From: Arsenicicoccus dermatophilus
GTDB lineage: Bacteria > Actinomycetota > Actinomycetes > Actinomycetales > Dermatophilaceae
NCBI RefSeq assembly: GCF_022568795.1
Contig: NZ_JAKZHU010000001.1
Location: 682,001 to 746,000, forward strand
Reading direction: 5' to 3'
Length of the DNA: 64,000 nt
Of this stretch, positions 16,356 to 26,118 are shown in pieces. Position 1 is the stretch's first letter. Each line of letters starts with the position of its first letter. The notes under the pieces are model-generated. The model saw nothing but the letters and a program-made list of their open reading frames with translations. It made no database searches and had not been told where the DNA came from. Made by a program: the position numbers and the translations under genes.

Positions 16356-17020
16356 TGGCGCACCCGTGGCCGGTCCGGCTCGAGGAGCGACTCGACGACG
16401 GGGCCACCCTGGTGCTGCGCGGGCTGCGCCGTCGTGACCAGCATGAGTGGCTGGAGCTGCGTCGCCGCAGCTGGGACTGGCTCGAGCAGTGGGAGCCGAC
16501 GCCCGCGCGGCCCGGCCAGGTGGCGCTGCCCTACCCCGCCTACCTGCGCCACCAGCGTCGTGAGGCGCGGGCCGGGCGGCTGCTGCCCTTCGTCGCCGAG
16601 GTCGAGGGCCGGCTCTGCGGCGCCGTGACGCTGTCCCAGGTCTTCGAGGGGGCGCTGTGGGGTGCGTCGGCGGGCTACTGGTGCGCCCCGACCCACGCCG
16701 GGCGGGGGATCGCGCCGCTCGCCCTGGCGATGGCCTGCGACTATGCGGTCCGCGAGCGGGGGTTGCACCGCATCGAGGTCAACATCCGACCGGAGAACCA
16801 TCGCTCCCTCGCGGTGGCGGCCAAGCTGAGCTTTCGCGCGGAAGGGCTGCGTGAGCGCTATCTCCACATCGACGGAGCGTGGCGAGATCATCACTCCTTC
16901 GCCCTGACCACCGAGGAGCTGGGTGGGTCAACCTTCGTTCAGAGACTCCGCTCGGGTGACCGTGCTCAGGGCCGAACGGGTGGATCTCACGACAAAGAGT
17001 CGACACGCCCTTTCGGTTGA
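16355..17020 (+). CDS. rimJ: GNAT N-acetyltransferase, RimJ type
   Basis: 221 aa from ATG 16355. Acetyl-CoA-dependent acetyltransferase of the RimJ/RimL group (N-terminal acetylation of ribosomal proteins or small substrates). The acetyl-CoA motif is YWCAPTHAGRGIAPLAL, followed by the RimJ-typical HRIEVNIRPENHRSLAVAAKLSFRAEGLRERYLHIDGAWRDH. Downstream of the Moco genes and upstream of sepX, the same order as M. tuberculosis Rv0994-Rv0996. The last ~25 residues are unconserved and polar. Confidence 0.93.
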   Translation: MAHPWPVRLEERLDDGATLVLRGLRRRDQHEWLELRRRSWDWLEQWEPTPARPGQVALPYPAYLRHQRREARAGRLLPFVAEVEGRLCGAVTLSQVFEGALWGASAGYWCAPTHAGRGIAPLALAMACDYAVRERGLHRIEVNIRPENHRSLAVAAKLSFRAEGLRERYLHIDGAWRDHHSFALTTEELGGSTFVQRLRSGDRAQGRTGGSHDKESTRPFG

Positions 17021-17043
17021 GATGGTCCCACCTCTCCCACCCG

Positions 17044-17056
17044 TACCTTCGGTCTC
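17044..17056 (+). promoter_or_regulatory. Leaderless -10 element for sepX
   Basis: TACCTT at 17044-17049 with 7 nt to ATG 17057. Confidence 0.55.
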
Positions 17057-18106
17057 ATGCAGCCCTCCAGCCTCGTCTTCGTGGTCGTCATCGGGCTGTG
17101 GGCTGCCTACCTGACGCAGTCGTGGATGCGGCGTCGGGAGCACCTGCAGACCGCGCGTTCCCTCGAGCGTTACGCCGAGGCGATCGCGGTCCTCCAGGAG
17201 CGTCCGATCATCGCCACGTCCTCCACCAGGTCGTATGCCGTCAGCCCGCTGCGGCCGACCGGTCCGGCGCCCCGGGCGGAGCCCGGCTCCCGCGCGACCC
17301 GGGCCGCGCGTTCTGCGAGCCGTCGCGGTCGGACGGTGCGGGCCCTCTCGCTCGTGCTGACCCTCGGTGCGACCGTCGCCGTCGTGGTGCTCGCCGCGCT
17401 GCGGATGCTGCCCCTGTGGGCTCCCGCGATCGGCGTGGCGCTGCTGGTCCTCGACCTCGGCTGGCTGCGGCACGCCGCCAAGTCCGCGGTCACGCCGCGT
17501 CCTGTCCCGGTGTCCGAGGGCGGGCGTCACCGTGGCCGTGAGTCGGCGCCGGTCGCTCGCACCACCCGCGCCTCTCGCCGCGCCGCCGCTGCCGAGGCCG
17601 AGTGGGCGCCTGTCGCCCCGCGCCCCGAGCCGCTGCCGCAGCGGGCCGTCGTCGAGCCGGCCCCGGCCCCGGCCGCCCGCGCGCAGGAGCGTCCCGCCGA
17701 GCGGACCGCGACCTATGTGCCCCCGGCTGCCGCCACCGAGCTCATTCCCGCCGTCGAGCTGCCCGCGCCCGCGGTGCGGACCGTCGCCGCGGACCGCACC
17801 CCGATCACTCCGGCTCCCCGCCCGCGCGTCGCCGAGGTCGCCCCGACCCCCTTCGACGTCCGGTCGTACGACGAGCCCCCGCTGGTCGTCGTCGAGGCCG
17901 AGCCCGAGCCGCTCGCCCCCGGCCAGTGGCGTCCGGTCCCGGTGCCGCTGCCGACGTACGCCCTCAAGACCGCCGCGCCCCGCGCCGCCCACCCGGTCGT
18001 GGCCGCCGGGTCCGTGCCGGGGGAGGACGACGTGTTCGCCCCGGTCGAGATCGAGGACGAGTTCCTGGACGAGCCGGTCCCGCTGCGACGGGTCGTGGGC
18101 TGCTGA
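17057..18106 (+). CDS. sepX: Divisome protein SepX/GlpR family
   Basis: 349 aa membrane protein. An N-terminal membrane segment (residues 5-20) followed by QSWMRRREHLQTARSLERYAEAIAVL is the family signature. Two further membrane segments lie at about 93-137. A long acidic, Pro/Ala/Val-rich cytoplasmic tail holds the conserved WRPVPVPLPTYALKTAAPR near residue 295. In Streptomyces, SepX stabilises the division machinery. The tail composition suggests a disordered scaffold. Its place after rimJ is conserved across actinobacteria. Confidence 0.88.
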   Translation: MQPSSLVFVVVIGLWAAYLTQSWMRRREHLQTARSLERYAEAIAVLQERPIIATSSTRSYAVSPLRPTGPAPRAEPGSRATRAARSASRRGRTVRALSLVLTLGATVAVVVLAALRMLPLWAPAIGVALLVLDLGWLRHAAKSAVTPRPVPVSEGGRHRGRESAPVARTTRASRRAAAAEAEWAPVAPRPEPLPQRAVVEPAPAPAARAQERPAERTATYVPPAAATELIPAVELPAPAVRTVAADRTPITPAPRPRVAEVAPTPFDVRSYDEPPLVVVEAEPEPLAPGQWRPVPVPLPTYALKTAAPRAAHPVVAAGSVPGEDDVFAPVEIEDEFLDEPVPLRRVVGC

Positions 18107-18151
18107 GGATTTCGACCGATCGCGCCGAGGTGGTAGTGTTCCTCGACGCAA

Positions 18152-18226
<75 letters not shown>

Positions 18227-18230
18227 CCGA

Positions 18231-18260
18231 GAAGGCCCGGACCAGGTGGTCCGGGCCTTC
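18231..18260. terminator. Hairpin terminator after tRNA-Ala
   Basis: Perfect inverted repeat GAAGGCCCGGACCA (18231-18244) and TGGTCCGGGCCTTC (18247-18260), followed by TGTCAT. It ends the tRNA transcript. Confidence 0.9.
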
Positions 18261-18372
18261 TGTCATGCCCGGCCTGGCCGAGGGTGACCCCGCCGGCAGG
18301 GGCCGTGACGGCGTGACGGCGCGGGGTCCACCCGCCGGCGCGCGGGGCCGGTCGGCATACCGCCGGGATCGA

Positions 18373-19329
18373 TCAACCGGCTCGCAGGTAGCCGAGGATC
18401 CCGGCCGCGGTCCGCTCGTCGACGACCAGGTCGGTGACCACGCCCGCCCGCAGCGCGCCGAGGGTGCCCTGGATCTTGTTGTCCCCGGCCACGACGCACA
18501 GCCGGCGGGTCACCCGGCGCAGCTCGGCGGGGGAGGGCCCGGAGGCGCGGCGGTTGAAGGCGATGTCGGCGAAGCTGCCGTCGGCACGCAGGAAGTGGGT
18601 GGCCACGTCGCCCACGACCCTTTGCTCCGCGAGTGCGGCCACCTCCTCGGCCCGCAGGTACCCCGAGGAGTAGACCTGGCTCAGCAGACGCCCCCGGAAG
18701 GCCCCGACGCTGAACACCGCCAGGTCGCAGGTGCGGCGCAGCTCGAGGATCCGCCGGACCGCGCTCTCCTGCCACAGCAGGTCCCGGGTCTCGGCGTAGT
18801 CGAAGAAGGCCGGGGCCGGGAAGTAGTAGAGGTCGGCGCCGAAGGCCGTGGCGAAGCGGTCGAGCAGCTGGGTGGTGTGGCGCACCCCGGAGGTCCGGGC
18901 GTTGGCGGCGCCGTTGAGCTGCACGACCCGGGCGTCGACCAGCTCGGTCGGCCGCAGGTGGGCGGCGACGGCGGACATGGTGGTGCCCCAGGCGACCCCG
19001 AAGGTCATCCCGTCCCGGAACCAGTCCCCGAGCAGGCCGGCTGCCCGGCGGGCCACGGCGTCGATCCGTTGCGGGTCCCCGGCTGCGGCGGGGGTCGGGA
19101 CCACGTGGACGGTCACTCCGAAGGCGTCGTGCAGGGCCCGGGCGGTGTGGTCGGCGGGGTGCTCTGGTGCGGCGACGGTGATCCGCACCAGACCGGTCTC
19201 CCGGGCGCGGGCGAGCAGGCGCGACACGGTGGACCGGGACACGCCCAGGTCGGCCGCCACGGCGTCCATGGTGCGGTCCTGCAGGTAGTACAGCTGCGCG
19301 GCCCGCAGCATGTCGTCACCTTCGTTCAT
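18373..19329 (-). CDS. SorC-family sugar-binding transcriptional regulator of the glycerol genes
   Basis: 318 aa from ATG 19329, which has a perfect AAGGAGGTG ribosome site; an in-frame ATG 33 nt upstream is less likely. An N-terminal helix-turn-helix (about residues 8-45; AVAADLGVSRSTVSRLLARAR) precedes the SorC effector domain (about 55-318), which usually binds a phosphorylated sugar or polyol. It is divergent from glpD with a clear dyad operator between them, so it very likely controls glpD-glpF-glpK; glycerol-3-phosphate as ligand is inference. It could be repressor or activator, since both exist in the family. Confidence 0.9.
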   Translation of the reverse strand: MNEGDDMLRAAQLYYLQDRTMDAVAADLGVSRSTVSRLLARARETGLVRITVAAPEHPADHTARALHDAFGVTVHVVPTPAAAGDPQRIDAVARRAAGLLGDWFRDGMTFGVAWGTTMSAVAAHLRPTELVDARVVQLNGAANARTSGVRHTTQLLDRFATAFGADLYYFPAPAFFDYAETRDLLWQESAVRRILELRRTCDLAVFSVGAFRGRLLSQVYSSGYLRAEEVAALAEQRVVGDVATHFLRADGSFADIAFNRRASGPSPAELRRVTRRLCVVAGDNKIQGTLGALRAGVVTDLVVDERTAAGILGYLRAG

Positions 19330-19344
19330 GCGGGACACCTCCTT

Positions 19345-19381
19345 CTGCACGTCCGTGCACATCGGTTGAGCATACGTGCAG
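19345..19381. promoter_or_regulatory. Operator dyad for the SorC regulator
   Basis: TGCACG-TC-CGTGCA (19346-19359) is a perfect inverted repeat with a 2-nt centre. A further half-site ACGTGCAG (19374-19381) mirrors CTGCACGT (19345-19352) across 21 nt. The last half-site falls in the -35/-10 spacer of the predicted glpD promoter, suited to repression. Confidence 0.7.
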
Positions 19382-19394
19382 CCGGGCGCATGCT
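19366..19394 (+). promoter_or_regulatory. Predicted glpD promoter
   Basis: TTGAGC (19366-19371), a 17-bp spacer, then CATGCT (19389-19394). The -10 is weak, but position and overlap with the operator support it. Confidence 0.45.
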
Positions 19395-19430
19395 GGCGGA
19401 CAACTCATCACCGTCGAGAGGGGTGCACCC

Positions 19431-21173
19431 ATGACCGCCACCGCACTGACCGCCCGGTCCCGCGCCGAGGCCCTGGAGCAGATGACCTCGGGCGAGCCGC
19501 TGGACCTGCTCGTCGTCGGCGGCGGGGTCACCGGCGCCGGCATCGTTCTCGACGCCGCCTCCCGCGGGCTGCGCGTCGGCATCGTCGAGGCGGGAGACTG
19601 GGCCTCCGGCACCTCCCAGTGGTCGAGCAAGCTGGTCCACGGCGGGCTGCGCTACCTCTACCAGCTCAACTTCGCCCTCGTCGCCGAGGCGCTCAAGGAG
19701 CGTGGGCTGCTGCTGACCAGCCTGGCCCCGCACCTGGTCACCGCGCAGCCCTTCCTGTGGCCGCTGAAGATGCCGGTCGTCGAGCGGTCCTACAGCGCGG
19801 TGGGTGTCGGGATGTACGACGCCCTCGCGGTGCTCGGGGCCAAGGGCGCCAAGACCGTCCCGCTGCAGAAGCACTACAGCAAGAAGGGCGCCCGCAGGCT
19901 CTTCCCCGACATCCGCGAGGACGCGCTCTCGGGGGCCATCCGGTTCTACGACGCCCGCGTCGACGACGCCCGCCTGGTGATCGACCTGGTGCGCACGGCG
20001 GCGGGCTACGGTGCCCTGGCCGCGACCCGCACCCGGGTGACGTCCTTCGTCAAGGACGAGACCGGCCGGGTCGTGGGCGCCGAGGTCCACGACGCCGAGG
20101 CCGGCAGGGACCTGCAGATCCGCGCCCGTCGGGTGATCGCGGCCGCGGGCGTGTGGACCGAGGAGGTGGAGCAGCTCTCCGGCACCGACGAGGGGCTGAA
20201 GGTGCTGGCGTCCAAGGGCATCCACATCGTCGTGCCCAAGGACCGGATCGCCGGCGACACCGGCCTGTTCCTGCGTACCGAGAAGTCCGTGCTGTTCGTC
20301 ATCCCGTGGGAGCGCTACTGGGTGATCGGCACCACCGACACCCCCTGGACCGAGGACCGCGACCACCCCGTCACCACCGCCGCCGACGTGGACTACGTCC
20401 TGGAGCACGCCAACTCGGTGCTCGCGCGACCGCTCGGCCGCGACGACATCATCGGCACCTATGCCGGTCTGCGGCCCCTGCTGCAGCCGCACCGCGGAGA
20501 CGGCTCGGCCTCCACCAAGGTGTCGCGCGAGCACACCGTCGCCGAGGTCGCCCCGGGCCTGTGGTCGATCGCGGGCGGCAAGCTCACGACATACCGCGTC
20601 ATGGCGCAGGACGCCGTGGACGTGGCGCTCGGCAAGGCCGAGGCGACCCGCCGCCCCAGCGTCACCGACCGCACCCCGCTGGTGGGGGCGGCGGGCTACC
20701 AGGCCTATCGCAGCCAGGCGCCACGCATCGCCGCCACCTACGGCTGGACCGAGGAGCAGGTCGAGCACCTGCTGTCCCGCTACGGCTCCGAGCTGCCCAC
20801 CCTGCTGGCCATGGTCGACGAGGACCCGAGCCTGGGCCGCCCGCTCACCGCCGCACCGGCCTACCTGCGCGCCGAGGCCGTCTTCGCCGTCACCCACGAG
20901 GGGGCGCTGCACCTGGAGGACGTGCTCATGCACCGCATCCGGCTGCACTACGAGACCCGTGACCGGGGACTGTCCGCGCTGGCGGAGATCACCGCCCTGG
21001 TCGCACCGCTGCTGGGCTGGGACGCCGAGCGTGCCGCCGCCGAGCAGCAGACCTACCGCGACCGGGTCGCGGGAGAGGCTGCCGCGGAGCTCGAGCGCAC
21101 CGACGCCGACGCCTCGCGCGCGCGGGCCCGGGCTGCGGGGGAGACCCCCCGGCCGGTCCTGCCCACCTGCTGA
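19431..21173 (+). CDS. glpD: Aerobic glycerol-3-phosphate dehydrogenase GlpD
   Basis: 580 aa FAD-dependent, membrane-associated enzyme that oxidises glycerol-3-phosphate to dihydroxyacetone phosphate and feeds electrons to menaquinone. The FAD dinucleotide motif is DLLVVGGGVTGAGIVLDAASRG. The family motif GTSQWSSKLVHGGLRYL follows, then PWERYWVIGTTDTPW and the C-terminal domain with IAGGKLTTYRVMAQDAVD. GAGAGG precedes the ATG. First gene of the glycerol module. Confidence 0.97.
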   Translation: MTATALTARSRAEALEQMTSGEPLDLLVVGGGVTGAGIVLDAASRGLRVGIVEAGDWASGTSQWSSKLVHGGLRYLYQLNFALVAEALKERGLLLTSLAPHLVTAQPFLWPLKMPVVERSYSAVGVGMYDALAVLGAKGAKTVPLQKHYSKKGARRLFPDIREDALSGAIRFYDARVDDARLVIDLVRTAAGYGALAATRTRVTSFVKDETGRVVGAEVHDAEAGRDLQIRARRVIAAAGVWTEEVEQLSGTDEGLKVLASKGIHIVVPKDRIAGDTGLFLRTEKSVLFVIPWERYWVIGTTDTPWTEDRDHPVTTAADVDYVLEHANSVLARPLGRDDIIGTYAGLRPLLQPHRGDGSASTKVSREHTVAEVAPGLWSIAGGKLTTYRVMAQDAVDVALGKAEATRRPSVTDRTPLVGAAGYQAYRSQAPRIAATYGWTEEQVEHLLSRYGSELPTLLAMVDEDPSLGRPLTAAPAYLRAEAVFAVTHEGALHLEDVLMHRIRLHYETRDRGLSALAEITALVAPLLGWDAERAAAEQQTYRDRVAGEAAAELERTDADASRARARAAGETPRPVLPTC

Positions 21174-21182
21174 CGCGGTCGC

Positions 21183-21219
21183 GCGAGGCCCGGCTCGTCC
21201 CCTCACGACCGGGCCTCGC
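21183..21219. terminator. Hairpin between glpD and glpF
   Basis: Arms GCGAGGCCCGG (21183-21193) and CCGGGCCTCGC (21209-21219), 11 bp with a 15-nt loop, directly after glpD. It may be a (partial) terminator or an mRNA-stability element setting the glpD to glpFK ratio. Confidence 0.6.
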
Positions 21220-21266
21220 ACGGCCCGTCTGCTCACCACCCGGGACCAGGTCGTCCTGGTCCTTCC

Positions 21267-21289
21267 CGATCCGGAGCATCACCGGATCG
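21267..21289. repeat. Inverted repeat upstream of glpF
   Basis: CGATCCGG (21267-21274) and CCGGATCG (21282-21289) with a 7-nt centre, 43 bp before the glpF start. Either an operator or a 5'-UTR hairpin. Confidence 0.5.
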
Positions 21290-21331
21290 ACCCGTAGTCG
21301 AACAACGACGTTCACCCCATCGGAGAGACCC

Positions 21332-22099
21332 ATGTCCCATCTCGCGACCGTGGCCGCCGCGGCCGAGCAGGTGCCCCTCGGCACCGCCTGCCTGCACGAG
21401 CTCCTCGGCACCGCCATCCTCCTCCTGCTCGGCTGCGGCGTCGTCGCCAACGCCCTGCTGCCCCACTCCAAGGGCAAGGGCGGCGGCAACCTCATGATCA
21501 ACGTCGGCTGGGGCATCGGCGTGATGGCCGGCGTCTACGTCGCCTACAGGTCGGGCGCCCACCTCAACCCGGCCGTGACCCTGGGTCTGTGGGTCAACGG
21601 CGCTGCCTTCGCCCCCGGTGTGCCCGCCTCGGCCACCGCCGCCGTCGGTTACGTCCTGGCGCAGGTGGTCGGCGCCCTCCTCGGCGCGGTCCTGTGCTGG
21701 CTGGCCTACCGTGACCACTTCGACGCCGAGGGACCCGCGGGCGACAAGCTGGCGGTGTTCTCGACCGGCCCGGCGATCCGCAGCCACGCCAACAACGTCA
21801 TCACCGAGATCATCGCGACCTTCGTGCTGGTCTTCGTGATCGTGTGCTTCGGCAAGAGCCCTGCCCAGCTCGGCCCGCTGCCCGTGACCTTCCTGGTGAT
21901 CGGCATCGGCGCCAGCCTCGGTGGTCCCACCGGCTATGCGATCAACCCGGCCCGCGACCTCGGCCCCCGCATCGCGCACGCCCTCCTCCCCATCCGGGGC
22001 AAGGGCACCAGCGACTGGGCCTACGCCTGGGTCCCGATCGTCGGACCCGTCATCGGCGGTGTCCTCGCCGGTCTGCTCGCCAAGGCCTTCGTCGGCTGA
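21332..22099 (+). CDS. glpF: Glycerol uptake facilitator (MIP/aquaglyceroporin)
   Basis: 255 aa, six membrane helices. The two pore motifs are HLNPAVT (first half) and YAINPARDLGPR (second half). The Asp after the second NPAR is typical of glycerol facilitators rather than water-only aquaporins. It passively admits glycerol for GlpK in the next gene. GGAGAGA precedes the ATG. Confidence 0.96.
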   Translation: MSHLATVAAAAEQVPLGTACLHELLGTAILLLLGCGVVANALLPHSKGKGGGNLMINVGWGIGVMAGVYVAYRSGAHLNPAVTLGLWVNGAAFAPGVPASATAAVGYVLAQVVGALLGAVLCWLAYRDHFDAEGPAGDKLAVFSTGPAIRSHANNVITEIIATFVLVFVIVCFGKSPAQLGPLPVTFLVIGIGASLGGPTGYAINPARDLGPRIAHALLPIRGKGTSDWAYAWVPIVGPVIGGVLAGLLAKAFVG

Positions 22100-22195
22100 G
22101 GCCCGCGGCCACCCGCAGGCCGCACGCCCGCGACCTCCCAGCAGGTCGGCCGAGCCCGACCACCCTCCCCGTCACACCGTAGTGAAGGACACGTC

Positions 22196-23731
<1,536 letters not shown>

Positions 23732-23845
23732 TCCTGCCTCGCAGGAGACCGGGCCGTATGTCGGCCCCGCCCCCTCCGCGCCCCGTCCCCGTCCCGGGGG
23801 GCGGGGCGCCCGGCACATCCGGCCCGCCTCTGGCACAGTGACCTC

Positions 23846-24358
23846 ATGGCGGTCGAGGGGGACGACGAGCTGGGGCGGGCGCTGGCGGAGCCGGAGCACC
23901 GGGTGAGTCCGCGCGCGCGGACCTTGTGGACGCTCGAGCTGGTGCTGGGGGCGGTGGTGCTGCTCGCGCCGCTGGGCCTGTGGTGGTGGCTCGACGAGGA
24001 GCGGCGCTGGCTGTCGGTGTGGCTGCTCGCCGCGGTGCCGGTGCTCGCGCTGGCCGAGGTGGTGGTGGTCCCGCGCTGGCGGTATGCCGTCCACCGTTGG
24101 CAGGTGACGCCGCACGCCGTGGTCACCCGCTCCGGCTGGTGGACCCAGGAGCGCCGGGTGGCGCCGATCTCCCGGGTGCAGACCGTCGACCTGGAGCGCG
24201 GCCCGCTGGCGCGGATGCTGGGTCTGGCCACGGTCACCGTCACGACCGCGTCGAGCGAGGGTGCCGTCGAGCTGCAGGCCCTGGACCTGGCGACCGCCGA
24301 GTCGCTCGTCGCGCACCTCACCCGGGTCACGGCGACCACCCCGGGCGACGCGACGTGA
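23846..24358 (+). CDS. Bacterial PH-domain membrane protein, YdbS-like
   Basis: 170 aa. Two membrane helices (about residues 27-70) precede one bacterial PH (bPH2/DUF304) domain (about 75-165; RWRYAVHRWQVTPHAVVTRSGWWTQERRVAPISRVQTVDLERG). CACAGT lies 6 nt before the ATG and could be a weak leaderless -10. Coupled to the next gene by a 4-bp overlap (GTGA). YdbS/YdbT pairs in Bacillus have been linked to resistance to pore-forming toxins; function here is unknown. Confidence 0.87.
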   Translation: MAVEGDDELGRALAEPEHRVSPRARTLWTLELVLGAVVLLAPLGLWWWLDEERRWLSVWLLAAVPVLALAEVVVVPRWRYAVHRWQVTPHAVVTRSGWWTQERRVAPISRVQTVDLERGPLARMLGLATVTVTTASSEGAVELQALDLATAESLVAHLTRVTATTPGDAT

Positions 24359-26118
24359 GCACGCCGCGCGACCGGGTCCCGGCCGGGGAGCAGGGCTGGC
24401 AGCGGCTCAGCGCCCGGATGCTGCTCATCCACCCGCTGCGGTCGGCCAAGGAGGTCCTGCCCGGGCTCGTCCCGGCGCTGGTGGTGGGGGTCAGCCGCAG
24501 CGACGACGGCGGCTGGGGCTGGTGGTGGCTGCTGGGCTCGACCCTCGTCGTGCTGGCCCTGGCGTCTATCCGGTGGGCCACGACGACCTTTCGCGTGAGC
24601 GAGGGTCGGGTGCAGCAGCGGCACGGGCTCCTGCGTCGCGAGACGCTGACCGTGCCGGTGGACCGGGTGCGCACCGTCGACGTGTCGGCCTCGCCGCTGC
24701 ACCGGGTGCTGCGGCTGACGACCACCCGGATCGGCACCGGGGTCTCCTGGGGCCGACCGCTGGTGCTGGACGGGCTCACCGTGGCCGACGCCGACCGGCT
24801 CCGGCACCTGCTCCTGGCCCCCGGGGTGCTTCGGGCCGCGGGCGACCTGGTCGACCCCACCGGCCTCGACCCCACCGGCCTCGACCCCACCGGGCTCGGC
24901 CCGGCCCTCGTCGAGCCGACGGGGGAGGACCAGGACGCCGGCGCCGCAGGGGCTGTCCCGACCCTGCCGCTGCCGCCGGATCCCCAGGTGCTGGTGCGCT
25001 TCTCGCCGTCCTGGGTGCGATACGCGCCGTTCACCTACACCGGCCTGGCCGTGGCCGGCGCCATCCTCGGCTTCTGCTTGCAGTACGTCGACGACGTGCT
25101 CACCGACGAGCGCGTCGAGGAGGCGATCGGGGAGGCGGCGCAGCAGGGGCTGGCCCTGCTGCTGGTCGGGCTCGGGCTCGGGGCCCTGGCCTTCGTCCTC
25201 CTGTGCGCGGTCGTCGGCTATGTCCTCACCAGCTGGGGGCACACGGTCACCCGCACCGGGCCGACCCGGCTCCACGTGCGCCGGGGGCTGCTCACGGTCC
25301 GCGCCACCACGATCGACCTGGACCGGCTGCGCGGCGTCCGGCGCAGCGAGCCGCTGCCGCTTCGTCTGGTCCGGGGCGCCTCCCTGTCGGCCGTGACGAC
25401 CGGGCTGGACGGACCCGACGCCGACGACGGCGCGGGGGAGGGCTCCGGGTCGGGGCTGCTGCCCGCGTGCCCGCGCCACCTGTCCGCGCAGCTGGCCGCC
25501 GAGCTGCTGGGCGTGGCGGCCCTCGACGTGCCGCTGGCGTCCCACGGCCCGGCGGCCCGGCGACGGCGCTGGAGCCGCGCGGTGCAGGGCGGCCTGGCGC
25601 TGCTGGCCCCCGTCGCGGCGGTCGTCGCCTGGCAGGGCTGGTCCTGGTGGTGGTGCCTGCCGTCCGCGGTCCTGCTGCTCGCGGCACCGGCTCTCGCGGA
25701 GGACCGCTACCGCCAGCTCGGCCACACCGTCCTCGAGCTGCGGGACGGGCGCAGGCTTCTCGTCATACGGCAGGGGTCCTTGCTGCGTCGCACCGTGGCC
25801 CTGGACGGGCAGGGCGTGATCGGGTGGACGATCAGCCAGAGCTGGTGGCAGCGGCGGGCCCGGGTCGCCACCCTGGTCGCGGCGACCGCGGCCGGGGCGC
25901 AGGGCTACCGGGTCGTCGACCTGCCCGAGGCGCAGGCCTGGCCGCTCGCCCGCCGGGCCTGGGGCTCAGATCCAGCTGGGGAACCACATGTGCAGCTGCC
26001 ACTGGGCGTAGGGGATGACCTGCGCGGTGTAGAGCGGCCAGAAGAACACGAAGCACGCCACGGTCAGGGCGAGGTATGTCCCGGTCACGGTCAGACCGGC
26101 GCGTCGACGGCCCGGTGA
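24355..26118 (+). CDS. Bacterial PH-domain membrane protein, YdbT-like, with antisense-derived C-terminal tail
   Basis: 587 aa from GTG 24355. It has three bPH2 repeats separated by hydrophobic pairs of helices (about residues 30-160, 220-370, 400-535) and is the usual partner of the YdbS-like protein. A linker contains three DPTGL repeats. The family-like sequence ends near residue 536 (LPEAQAWPLARRAWG). The last ~50 residues are polar and come from reading 153 bp into the 3' end of the convergent PMT gene, so the original stop was probably lost. Confidence 0.85.
   Translation: MSTPRDRVPAGEQGWQRLSARMLLIHPLRSAKEVLPGLVPALVVGVSRSDDGGWGWWWLLGSTLVVLALASIRWATTTFRVSEGRVQQRHGLLRRETLTVPVDRVRTVDVSASPLHRVLRLTTTRIGTGVSWGRPLVLDGLTVADADRLRHLLLAPGVLRAAGDLVDPTGLDPTGLDPTGLGPALVEPTGEDQDAGAAGAVPTLPLPPDPQVLVRFSPSWVRYAPFTYTGLAVAGAILGFCLQYVDDVLTDERVEEAIGEAAQQGLALLLVGLGLGALAFVLLCAVVGYVLTSWGHTVTRTGPTRLHVRRGLLTVRATTIDLDRLRGVRRSEPLPLRLVRGASLSAVTTGLDGPDADDGAGEGSGSGLLPACPRHLSAQLAAELLGVAALDVPLASHGPAARRRRWSRAVQGGLALLAPVAAVVAWQGWSWWWCLPSAVLLLAAPALAEDRYRQLGHTVLELRDGRRLLVIRQGSLLRRTVALDGQGVIGWTISQSWWQRRARVATLVAATAAGAQGYRVVDLPEAQAWPLARRAWGSDPAGEPHVQLPLGVGDDLRGVERPEEHEARHGQGEVCPGHGQTGASTAR
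24851..24895 (+). repeat. Three tandem 15-bp repeats inside the YdbT-like gene
   Basis: TCGACCCCACCGGCC at 24851-24865 and 24866-24880, and a one-base variant at 24881-24895, encoding (V/L)DPTG repeats in a linker. In frame, so length changes by slippage would be tolerated. Confidence 0.9.
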
